Source: Baylisascaris procyonis (Eukaryota > Nematoda > Chromadorea > Rhabditida > Ascarididae). From it: DNA of 64,000 bases. Shown here one piece after another: positions 50,701-63,058 of this stretch. Where the stretch lies: positions 682,001 through 746,000 of the forward strand of contig JAZARR010000171.1 of assembly GCA_037389465.1 (NCBI GenBank). Direction: 5' to 3'. The notes below the pieces were generated by a model. That model did not search any database, was not told the origin of the DNA, and saw only the letters and a program-made list of their open reading frames with translations. The translations under genes and the position numbers were made by a program. The stretch's first letter is position 1. Each line of letters begins with the position of its first letter.

Positions 50701-52999
50701 GGATCTAACCGATTCGGTCCAGTTCGACCCGGTCCGATCCGATCCGATCCGACTCGTCCGATTCGACCCGATCCGATCCGATTGGATCCGATCTGACCGG
50801 ATTCGATTCGATTCGGTTCGAACCGACACGTCCGATTCGACCCGATCCGATCCGATCCGACCCGACTCGTCCGACTCGTCCGATTCGACCCGATTGGACC
50901 CGATTGGATCCGATCTGACCGGAATCGATTCGATTCGGTTCGAACCGACACGTCCGATTCGACCCGATTCGATCCGACCCGATGCTATCCGACCCGACCC
51001 GATTCGATTCGGATCGAAACGACTCGGTCCGATTCGACCCGATTCGTCCCGGTCCGATGCGATCCGACCCGACTCGTCCGACTCGTCCGATTCGACCCGA
51101 TTCGACCCGATTGGATCCCATCCGATCCGATCCGATCCGATCCGATCCGATCCGATCGACCCGATTCGATTCGATTCGGATCTAACCGATTCGGTACCGT
51201 TCGACCCGATCCGATCCCATTGGATCCGATTCGACCCGTTTCGAACCGATTGGATCCGATCCGAGCCGATTCGATTCGATACGGTTCGAACCGATTCGAT
51301 CCGGTTCGACCCGATCAGATCCGATCCGAACCGACTCGTCCGATTAGAACCGATTCGACCCGATTGGATCCGATCCTTCCCGATCCCTTCCGGTCCGGAC
51401 TGACTCTTCCGATTCTACGCGATCCGACCCGATCCGATCCGATCCGACTCCATTCGATTCGGATCGAACCGATTCGCTCCGACTCGTCCCGATTCGACCC
51501 GATTGGATCCGATCTGACCCGATTCGATTCGATTCGGTTCAAACCGGTTCGGTCCGAATGGACCCGATCCGATCCGATTGGATCCCATCCGACCCGATCG
51601 GACCCGATTGGATCCGATCCGACCCGATCAGATTCGATTCGGTTCGAACCGATTCGATCCGATTCGACCCTATCCGATCCGATCCGACTCGTCCGATTCG
51701 GCCCGATCCGATCCGATCCGATTCGATTCGGATCTAACGGAATCGGTCCGGTTCGACCCGATCCGATCCGATCCGAACCGACTCGTCCGATTCGACCCGG
51801 CTCGATCCGATCCGACCCATTCCGATGCGATCCAACCCGACTCATCCGACTCGTCCGATTCGTCCCGATTCGACCCGATTGGATCCGATCTGACCCGATT
51901 CGATTCGATTCGGTTCAAACCGATTCGGTCCGATTGGGCCCGATCCGATCCGATTGGATCCCATCCGAACCGATCGGACCCGATTGGATCCGATCCGACC
52001 CGATTCGATTCGATTCGGTTCTAGCCGATCCGATCCTATTCGACACGATCCGATGCAATCCGAACCGACTCGTCCGACTCGTCCGATTCGACCCGATCCG
52101 ATCCGATCCGACTCGTCCGATTCGACCCGATCCGATCCGATTGGATCCGTTCCGACCCGATTCGATTCGATTCGGTTCGAACCGACACGTCCGATTCGAC
52201 CCGATTCGATCCGACCCGATGCTATCCGACCCGACTCATCCGACTCGTCCGACTCGACCCGTTTCGAACCGATTGGATCCGATCCGACCCGGCTCGATTC
52301 GATTCGGTTCGAACCGATTCGATCCGATTCGACCCTATCCGATCCGATCCGAACCGACTCGTCCGATTCGACCCGATTCGACCCCATTGGATCCCATGTG
52401 ACCCGATTCGATTCGATTCTGTTCGAACCGACTCGTCCGGATCGATCCGATTCGATTCGATTCGGATCGAACCCATTCGGTCCGATTCGACCCGATCGGA
52501 TCCGATCCGAAGCGGCTCGTCCTATTCGACCCCATCCCATGCGATTGGATCCGATGCGACCCCATGGGATCCGATTCGACCCGACCCGATCCGATTGGAT
52601 CCGATCCGATCGTATTCGACCCGATCCGATGCGGTCCGACCAGGCTCGTCCGACTCGTCCGATTCGACCCGATTCGACCCGATTGCATCCGATCTGACCA
52701 GATTCGATTCGATTCGGTTCACCGACCCGACCCGATTCGAACCGATCCGATCCGATCCGACCCCATTGGATCCCATGTGACCCGATTCGATTCGATTCGG
52801 TTCGAACCGACTCGTCGGATTCCACATGATCCGATCATTGGATCCCATCCGACCCGACCCGACCCGATTGGATCCGATCCGACTCGATTCCACCCGATTG
52901 GATCCGATCCGGCCGATTCGATTCGATTCGGTTCAAACCGATTCGATCCGATTCGACCCCATCCGATCCGATCCGACCCGACTCGTCCAAATCGTCCGA

Positions 53000-55900
53000 T
53001 TCGACCCGATCCGATCCGACCCGAACCGACTCGTCCGGTTCGACCCGATCCGACATGATGGGATCCGACCCGACCCGATTCGATTCGATTCGGTTCGGTT
53101 CGAACCGACTCGTCCGATCCGTCCCGATCCGATCCGATCCGACCCGATTCGATTCGACTCGATCTGATTCGGTTCGAAACGATTCGATCCCATCCCATCC
53201 GAACCGACCCGTCCGATTGGACACGGTCCGACCCGATTGAACGCGATCCGACCCGATTCGAACGGATTGCATCCGATCTGACCCGATTCGATCCTGTTCG
53301 GATCCAACCCATTCGGTCCGATTCGACCCGATCCGATCCGATCCGAACCGACTCGTCCGATTCGACCCGATCCGACCCGATTGAACGCGATCCGACCCGA
53401 TTCGAACGGATTGCATCCGATCCGACCCGATTTGATCCTGTTCGGATCCAACCCATTCGGTCCGATTCGACCCGATCCCATCCCATCCGAACCGACTCGT
53501 CCGATTCGACCCGATCCGACCCGTTTGGATGCGATCGGACCCGACTCGGACCGATTGGATCCGATCCGAGCCGATTCGACTCGATTCGGTTCGAACCGGT
53601 TAGACCCGATTCGACCCGATTGGATCCGATCCGACCCGATTCGATTCGATTCGGATCGAACCGGTTCGGTCCGATTCGACCCCATCCGATCCGATGCGAA
53701 CCGACTCGTCTGGTTTGACCCGATCCGATCCGATTGGATCCCATCCGACCCGATCGGACCCGATTGGATCCGATCCGGCCCTACTCGATTCCATTCGGAT
53801 CGAACCGATTCGGTCCGACTCGACCCGATCCCATCCGGTCGGAACCGACTCGTCCGGTTCGACCCGATCCGACATGATGGGATCCGATCCGACCCGATTC
53901 GATTCGATTAGGTTCGAGCGGACTCGTCCGATCCGACCCGATCCGATCCGATCCGACCCGATTTATATTCGATTCGATCTCATTCGGTTCGAACAGATTC
54001 GATCCCGTCCCATCCGAACCGACTCGTCCGACTCGACCCGATCCGACCCGATTGAACGCGATCCGACCCGATTCGAACGGATTGCATCCGATCTGACCCG
54101 ATTCGATCCTGTTCGGATCCAACCCATTCGGTCCGGTTTGACCCGATCCCATCCCATCCGAACCGACTCGTCCGATTCGACCCGATCCGACCCGACTCGG
54201 ACCGACTGGATCCGATCCGAGCCGATTCGATTCGATTCGGTTCGAACCGATTAGACCCGATTCGACCAGATCCGATCCGATCCGAACCGACTCGTTCGGT
54301 TCGACCCGATGCGACATGATGAGATCCGATCCGACCCGATTCGATTCGGACCGATCTGATTCGGCTCGAAATGATTCGATCCGATCCGACCCGATCCCAT
54401 CCGGTCCGGACTGACTCGTCCGATTCTTCCCGATCCGACATGATGAGATCCGATCCGACCCGATTCGATCTCATTCGGTTCGAAACGATTCGATCCCATC
54501 AGACCCGACCCGATCCGATCCGACCCGATTCGATTCTATTCGATCTGATTCGGTTCGAAACTATCCGACCCGGTTCGATTCTATTCGATCTGATTCGGTT
54601 CGAAACGATTCGGCCCGATTCGACCCGATCCGATCCGAACCGAACCGACTCCTCCGGTTCGACCCGATCCGACATGATGGGATCCGATCCGACCCGACCC
54701 GATTCGATTCGATTCGAAACGATCAGACCCGATCCGACCCGATTCGAAACGATTCCGCCCGATTCGACCCGTTCCGACCCGATCCGAACGGACTCCTCCG
54801 GTTCGACCTGATCCGATCCGATTGGAACCCATCCGACCCGATCGGACCCCATTGCATCCGATCCGACCCGATCCGACCCGATCCGGACTGACTCGTCGGA
54901 TTCTAATCGATCCGACGCGATGGGATCCGATCCGACCCGACTCGATTCCATTCGGATCGAACCGATTCGGTCCGATTCGACCCGATCCGATCCGATCCGA
55001 ACCGACTCGTCCGATTCGACCCGATCCGACCCGATTGAACGCGATCCGACCCGATTCGAACGGATTGCATCCGATCTGACCCGATTCGATCCTGTTCGGA
55101 TCCAACCCATTCGGTCCGATTCGACCCGATCCCATCCCATCCGAACCGACTCGTCCGATTCGACCCGATCCGACCCGTTTGGATGCGATCGGACCCGACT
55201 CGGACCGATTGGATCCGATCCGAGCCGATTCGACTCGATTCGGTTCGAACCGGTTAGACCCGATTCGACCCGATTGGATCCGATCCGACCCGATTCGATT
55301 CGATTCGGATCGAACCGGTTCGGTCCGATTCGACCCGATCCGATCCGATGCGAACCGACTCGTCTGGTTCGACCCGATCCGATCCGATTGGATCCCATCC
55401 GACCCGATCGGACCCGATTGGATCCGATCCGGCCCTACTCGATTCGATTCGGATCGAACCGATTCGGTCCGACTCGACCCGATCCCATCCGGTCCGAACC
55501 GACTCGTCCGGTTCGACCCGATCCGACATGATGGGATCCGATCCGACCCGATTCGATTCGATTAGGTTCGAGCGGACTCGTCCGATCCGACCCGATCCGA
55601 TCCGATCCGACCCGATTTATATTCGATTCGATCTCATTCGGTTCGAAACGATTCGATCCCATCCCATCCGAACCGACCCGTCCGACTCGACACGATCCGA
55701 CCCGATTGAACGCGATCCGACCCGATTCGAACGGATTGCATCCGATCTGACCCGATTCGATCCTGTTCGGATCCAACCCATTCGGTCCGATTTGACCCGA
55801 TCCCATCCCATCCGAACCGACTCGTCCGATTCGACCCGATCCGACCCGACTCGGACCGACTGGATCCGATCCGAGCCGATTCGATTCGATTCGGTTCGAA

Positions 55901-58900
55901 CCGATTAGACCCGATTCGACCAGATCCGATCCGATCCGAACCGACTCGTTCGGTTCGACCCGATGCGACATGATGAGATCCGATCCGACCCGATTCGATT
56001 CGGACCGATCTGATTCGGTTCGAAACGATCAGACCCGATCCGACCCGATTCGAAACGATTCCGCCCGATTCGACCCGTTCCGACCCGATCCGAACGGACT
56101 CCTCCGGTTCGACCTGATCCGATCCGATTGGAACCCATCCGACCCGATCGGACCCCATTGCATCCGATCCGACCCGATCCGACCCGATCCGGACTGACTC
56201 GTCGGATTCTAATCGATCCGACGCGATGGGATCCGATCCGACCCGACTCGATTCCATTCGGATCGAACCGATTCGGTCCGATTCGACCCGATCCGATCCG
56301 ATCCGAACCGACTCGTCCGATTCGACCCGATCCGACCCGATTGAACGCGATCCGACCCGATTCGAACGGATTGCATCCGATCTGACCCGATTCGATCCTG
56401 TTCGGATCCAACCCATTCGGTCCGATTTGACCCGATCCTATCCCATCCGAACCGACTCGTCCGATTCGACCAGATCCGACCCGATTGGATGCGATCCGAC
56501 CCGATTCGGACCGATTGAATCCGATCCGAGCCGATTCGATTCGATTCGGTTCGAACCGATTAGACCCGATTCGACCAGATCCGATCCGATCCGAACCGAC
56601 TCGTTCGGTTCGACCCGATCCGACATGATGAGATCCGATCCGACCCGATTCGATTCGGACCGATCTGATTCGGTTCGAAATGATTCGATCCGATCCGACC
56701 CGATCCCGTCCGGTCCGGACTGACTCGTCCGATTCTTCCCGATCCGACATGATGAGATCCGATCCGACCCGATTCGATCTCATTCGGTTCGAAACGATTC
56801 GATCCCATCAGACCCGGCCCGATCCGATCCGACCCGATTCGATTCTATTCGATCTGATTCGGTTCGAAACGATCCGACCCGGTTCGATTCTATTCGATCT
56901 GATTCGGTTCGAAACGATTCGGCCCGATTCGACCCGATCCGATCCGAACCGAACCGACTCCTCCGGTTCGACCCGATCCGACATGATGGGATCCGATCCG
57001 ACCCGACCCGATTCGATTCGATTCGAAACGATCAGACCCGATCCGACCCGATTCGAAACGATTCCGCCCGATTCGACCCGTTCCGACCCGATCCGAACGG
57101 ACTCCTCCGGTTCGACCTGATCCGATCCGATTGGAACCCATCCGACCCGATCGGACCCCATTGCATCCGATCCGACCCGATCCGACCCGATCCGGACTGA
57201 CTCGTCGGATTCTAATCGATCCGACGCGATGGGATCCGATCCGACCCGACTCGATTCCATTCGGATCGAACCGATTCGGTCCGATTCGACCCGATCCGAT
57301 CCGATCCGAACCGACTCGTCCGATTCGACCCGATCCGACCCGATTGAACGCGATCCGACCCGATTCGAACGGATTGCATCCGATCTGACCCGATTCGATC
57401 CTGTTCGGATCCAACCCATTCGGTCCGATTTGACCCGATCCTATCCCATCCGAACCGACTCGTCCGATTCGACCAGATCCGACCCGATTGGATGCGATCC
57501 GACCCGATTCGGACCGATTGAATCCGATCCGAGCCGATTCGATTCGATTCGGTTCGAACCGATTAGACCCGATTCGACCAGATCCGATCCGATCCGAACC
57601 GACTCGTTCGGTTCGACCCGATCCGACATGATGAGATCCGATCCGACCCGATTCGATTCGGACCGATCTGATTCGGTTCGAAATGATTCGATCCGATCCG
57701 ACCCGATCCCGTCCGGTCCGGACTGACTCGTCCGATTCTTCCCGATCCGACATGATGAGATCCGATCCGACCCGATTCGATCTCATTCGGTTCGAAACGA
57801 TTCGATCCCATCAGACCCGGCCCGATCCGATCCGACCCGATTCGATTCTATTCGATCTGATTCGGTTCGAAACGATCCGACCCGGTTCGATTCTATTCGA
57901 TCTGATTCGGTTCGAAACGATTCGGCCCGATTCGACCCGATCCGATCCGAACCGAACCGACTCCTCCGGTTCGACCCGATCCGACATGATGGGATCCGAT
58001 CCGACCCGACCCGATTCGATTCGATTCGAAACGATCAGACCCGATCCGACCCGATTCGAAACGATTCCGCCCGATTCGACCCGTTCCGACCCGATCCGAA
58101 CGGACTCCTCCGGTTCGACCTGATCCGATCCGATTGGAACCCATCCGACCCGATCGGACCCCATTGCATCCGATCCGACCCGATCCGACCCGATCCGGAC
58201 TGACTCGTCGGATTCTAATCGATCCGACGCGATGGGATCCGATCCGACCCGACTCGATTCCATTCGGATCGAACCGATTCGGTCCGATTCGACCCGATCC
58301 GATCCGATCCGAACCGACTCGTCCGATTCGACCCGATCCGACCCGATTCGAACGGATTGCATCCGATCTGACCCGATTCGATCCTGTTCGGATCCAACCC
58401 ATTCGGTCCGATTTGACCCGATCCTATCCCATCCGAACCGACTCGTCCGATTCGACCAGATCCGACCCGATTGGATGCGATCCGACCCGATTCGGACCGA
58501 TTGAATCCGATCCGAGCCGATTCGATTCGATTCGGTTCGAACCGATTAGACCCGATTCGACCCGATTGGATCCGATCCCACCCGATTCGATTCGATTCGG
58601 ATCGAACCGGTTCCGTCCGATCCGACCCGACCCGATCCGATTCGATCCGATCCGATGCGAACCGGCCCGGCTCCATTCGATTCGGATCGAACCGATTCGG
58701 TTCGATTCGACCCGATTCGACCCGGTCCGATGCGATCCTACCCGACTCGTCCGACTCGTCCGATTCGACCCAATTCGACCCGATTGGATCCGATCTGACC
58801 CGAGTCGATTCGACTCGGTTCAAACCGATTCGATCCGATTCGACCCCATCCGATCCGATCCGACCCGACTCGTCCAAATCGTCCGATTCGACCCGATCCG

Positions 58901-59660
58901 ACATGATGGGATCCGACCCGACCCGATTCGATTCGGTTCGGTTCGGTTCGAACCGACTCGTCCGATCCGACCCGATTCGATTCGATTCGATCTGATTCGG
59001 TTCGAAACGATTCGATCCCATCCCATCCGAACCGACCCGTCCGACTCGACACGATCCGACCCGATTGAACGCGATCCGACCCGATTCGACCGGATTGCAT
59101 CCGATCTGACCCGATTCGATCCTGTTCGGATCCGGCCCATTCGGTCCGATTCGACCCGATCCCATCCCATCCGAACCGACTCGTCCGATTCGACCCGATC
59201 CGACCCGTTTGGATGCGATCGGACCCGACTCGGACCGATTGGATCCGATCCGAGCCGATTCGACTCGATTCGGTTCGAACCGGTTAGACCCGATTCGACC
59301 CGATTGGATCCGATCCGACCCGATTCGATTCGATTCGGATCGAACCGGTTCGGTCCGATTCGACCCGTTCCGATCCGATGCGAACCGACTCGTCTGGTTC
59401 GACCCGATCCGATCCGATTGGATCCCATCCGACCCGATCGGACCCGATTGGATCCGATCCGGCCCTACTCGATTCGATTCGGATCGAACCGATTCGGTCC
59501 GACTCGACCCGATCCCATCCGGTCCGAACCGACTCGTCCGGTTCGACCCGATCCGACATGATGGGATCCGATCCGACCCGATTCGATTCGATTAGGTTCG
59601 AGCGGACTCGTCCGATCCGACCCGATCCGATCCGACCCGATTTATATTCGATTCGATCTC
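53000..59660. repeat. Dispersed satellite blocks marked by TTTATATTCG
   Basis: The AT-rich word TTTATATTCG, unusual in this array, occurs at 53962, 55616 and 59641 (offsets 1,654 and 4,025), each inside a long matching stretch of several hundred bases. These blocks interleave with the 1,003-base units, so the region is a mosaic of duplications. Confidence 0.8.
56128..58330. repeat. 1,003-base tandem unit, two full copies and a partial third
   Basis: The marker TTCTAATCGA occurs at 56207, 57210 and 58213, exactly 1,003 apart, and the intervening sequence looks essentially identical. Related single copies lie 1,306 bases upstream (54901) and 2,302 bases downstream (60515). This is the youngest-looking part of the array. 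Confidence 0.9.
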
Positions 59661-62600
59661 ATTCGGTTCGAACAGATTCGATCCCGTCCCATCCGAACCG
59701 ACTCGTCCGACTCGACCCGATCCGACCCGATTGAACGCGATCCGACCCGATTCGAACGGATTGCATCCGATCTGACCCGATTCGATCCTGTTCGGATCCA
59801 ACCCATTCGGTCCGATTTGACCCGATCCCATCCCATCCGAACCGACTCGTCCGATTCGACCCGATCCGACCCGACTCGGACCGACTGGATCCGATCCGAG
59901 CCGATTCGATTCGATTCGGTTCGAACCGATTAGACCCGATTCGACCAGATCCGATCCGATCCGAACCGACTCGTTCGGTTCGACCCGATGCGACATGATG
60001 AGATCCGATCCGACTCGATTCGATTCGGACCGATCTGATTCGGTTCGAAATGATTCGATCCGATCCGACCCGATCTCATCCGGTCCGGACTGACTCGTCC
60101 GATTCTTCCCGATCCGACATGATGAGATCCGATCCGACCCGATTCGATTCTATTCGATGTGATTCGGTTCGAAACTATCCGACCCTGTTCGATTCTATTC
60201 GATCTGATTCGGTTCGAAACGATTCGGCCCGATTCGACCCGATCCGATCCGAACCGAACCGACTCCTCCGGTTCGACCCGATCCGACATGATGGGATCCG
60301 ATCCGACCCGACCCGATTCGATTCGATTCGAAACGATCAGACCCGATCCGACCCGATTCGAAACGATTCCGCCCGATTCGACCCGTTCCGACCCGATCCG
60401 AACGGACTCCTCCGGTTCGACCTGATCCGATCCGATTGGAACCCATCCGACCCGATCGGACCCCATTGCATCCGATCCGACCCGATCCGACCCGATCCGG
60501 ACTGACTCGTCGGATTCTAATCGATCCGACGCGATGGGATCCGATCCGACCCGACTCGATTCCATTCGGATCGAACCGATTCGGTCCGATTCGACCCGAT
60601 CCGATCCGATCCGAACCGACTCGTCCGATTCGACCCGATCCGACCCGATTGAACGCGATCCGACCCGATTCGAACGGATTGCATCCGATCTGACCCGATT
60701 CGATCCTGTTCGGATCCAACCCATTCGGTCCGATTTGACCCGATCCTATCCCATCCGAACCGACTCGTCCGATTCGACCAGATCCGACCCGATTGGATGC
60801 GATCCGACCCGATTCGGACCGATTGAATCCGATCCGAGCCGATTCGATTCGATTCGGTTCGAACCGATTAGACCCGATTCGACCCGATTGGATCCGATCC
60901 GACCCGATTCGACTCGATTCGTATCGAACCGGTTCGGTCCGATTCGACCCGATCCGATCCGAGCCGACTCGTCTGGTTCGACCCGATCCGGCCTGATGGG
61001 ATCCGATCCGACCCGATTCGATTCGATTCGGTTCCAACCGACTCGTCCAATTCGACCTGATCCCATCCGATAGGAACCCATCCGACCGGATCGGACCCGA
61101 TTGGATGCGATCCGACCCGATCCGGACTCACTCGTCCGATTCTACCCGATGCGACGCGATGGGATCCGATCCGACCCGATTCGATTCGATTCGGATCGAA
61201 CCGATTCGGTCCGATCCGACACGATTCGATTCGATTCGGTTCGAACCGACTCGTCCGATCCGACCCGATTCGATTCGATTCGATTCGATCTGATTCGGTT
61301 CGAACAGATTCGATCCCATCTCATCCGAACCGACTCGTCCGATTCGACCCGATCCGACCCGATTGAACGCGATCCGACCCGATTCGGACCGACTGGATCC
61401 GATCCGACCCGATTCGATTCGATTCGGTTCGAACCGACTCGTCCGATCCTACCCGATCCGATCCGACCCGATTCGATTCGGACCGATCTGATTCGGTTCG
61501 AAATGATTCGATCCGATCCGACCCGATCCCATCCGGTCCGGACTGACTCGTCCGATTCTACCCGATCCGACGTGATGAGATCCGATCCGACCCGATTCGA
61601 TCTGATTCGGTTCGAAACGAATCGATCCCATCAGACCCGACCCGATCCGATCCCACCCGATTCCATACGATTCGATCTGATTCGGTTCGAAACGATTCGG
61701 CCCGATTCGACCCGTTCCGATCCGATCCGAACCGACTCCTCCGGTTCGACCTGATCCGATCCGATTGGAACCCATCCGACCCGATCGGACCCCATTGGAT
61801 CCGATCCGACCCGATCCGACCCGATCCGGACTGACTCGTCGGATTCTACCCGATCCGTCTCGATGGGATCCGATCCGACCCCACTCCATTCGATTCGGAT
61901 GGAACCGATTCGGTCCGATTCGACCCGATCCGATCCGATCCGAATCGACTCGTCCGGTTCGACCCGATCTGACCCGATTGAAAGCGATCCGACCCGATTC
62001 GACCGGATTGCATCCGATCTGACCCGATTCGATCCTGTTCGGATGCAACCCATTCGGTCCGACTCGACCTGACCGATCCGATTAGATCCCATCCGACCCG
62101 ATCGGACCCGATTGAATCCGATCCGACCCGAGTCGATTCGATTCGATCTGATTCGGTTCGAAACGATTCGATCCGATCGGACCCGACCCGATCCGATCCG
62201 ACCCGATTCGATTCTATTCGATCTGATTCGGTTCGAAACGATTCGGCCCGATTCGACCCGATCCGATCCGAACCGACTCCTCCGGTTCGACCCGATCCGA
62301 CATGATGGGATCCGATCCGACCAGACCCGATTCTATTCGATTCGAAACGATTCGATCCGATCCGACCCGATCCCATCCGGTTCGAACCGACTCGTCCGAT
62401 TCGGCCCGACCTGGCCCGAATGGACGCAATCCGACCCGATTCGGGCCGATTGGATCCGATCCGAGCCGGATCGGTTCGATTCGGTTCGAGCCGATCCGAA
62501 CCGATCCGACCCGATTCGATCCAATCCGACCCGATTCGATTCGATTCGGTTCGGTTCGTACCGATTCGATCCGATCCGACCCGATCCCATCCGATCCGAC

Positions 62601-63058
62601 CCGATCCGATCCGATTCGACCCGACCCGATCCCATCCCACCCGACCCGATTCGACTCGGATCGAACCGATTCGGTCCGACTCGTCCGATTCGACCCGACT
62701 CGACCCGATTGGATCCGATCTGACCCGATTCGATCCGATTCGGTTCGAGCAGATTCGATCCGATTCCACTCGCCCGATTCGATCCGACCCGACTCGTCCG
62801 AATCGTCCGATTCGACCCGACTCGACCCGATTGGATCCGATCTGACCCGATTCGATCCGGTTCGGATCCAACTCATTCGGTTCGATTCGATCCGATCCCA
62901 TCCCATCCGAACCGACTCGTCCGAATCGTCCGATTCGACCCGATTCGAACCGATTCGATTCGATTCGGACCGATTGGATCCGATCCGAGCCGATTCGGTC
63001 CGACCCGAATCGTCCGAATCGTCCGATTCGACCCGATTCGACCGATTGGATCCGATCT

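Larger units (their letters stand above)
38561..63058. repeat. YCGAY pentanucleotide-word satellite, about 24.5 kb
   Basis: Almost every base falls into 5-base words. The dominant ones are CCGAT, CCGAC, TCGAT and TCGAC; others include TGGAT, TCGGT, TCGAA and CTGAC, and a 4-base TCGT that shifts register. Words are ordered into monomers of roughly 70-120 bp that commonly contain a GGATCC and a TCGGTTCGAACCGA palindrome, with CGACTCGTCCG in many. The array is far more GC- and CpG-rich than the flanking DNA and carries more C than G on the plus strand. Stop codons are rare in all six frames, giving long spurious frames made of repeats like [10 protein letters not shown] (minus) and DPIRS/DSIRF (plus). 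No gene, transposon or telomere repeat is visible inside. Confidence 0.97.

Noticed and set aside
38561..63058. tRNA genes, because GGTTCGAA matches the T-loop
   Set aside because: No acceptor stem, D-arm, anticodon arm or A box can be formed around it; only the B-box-like core is present.
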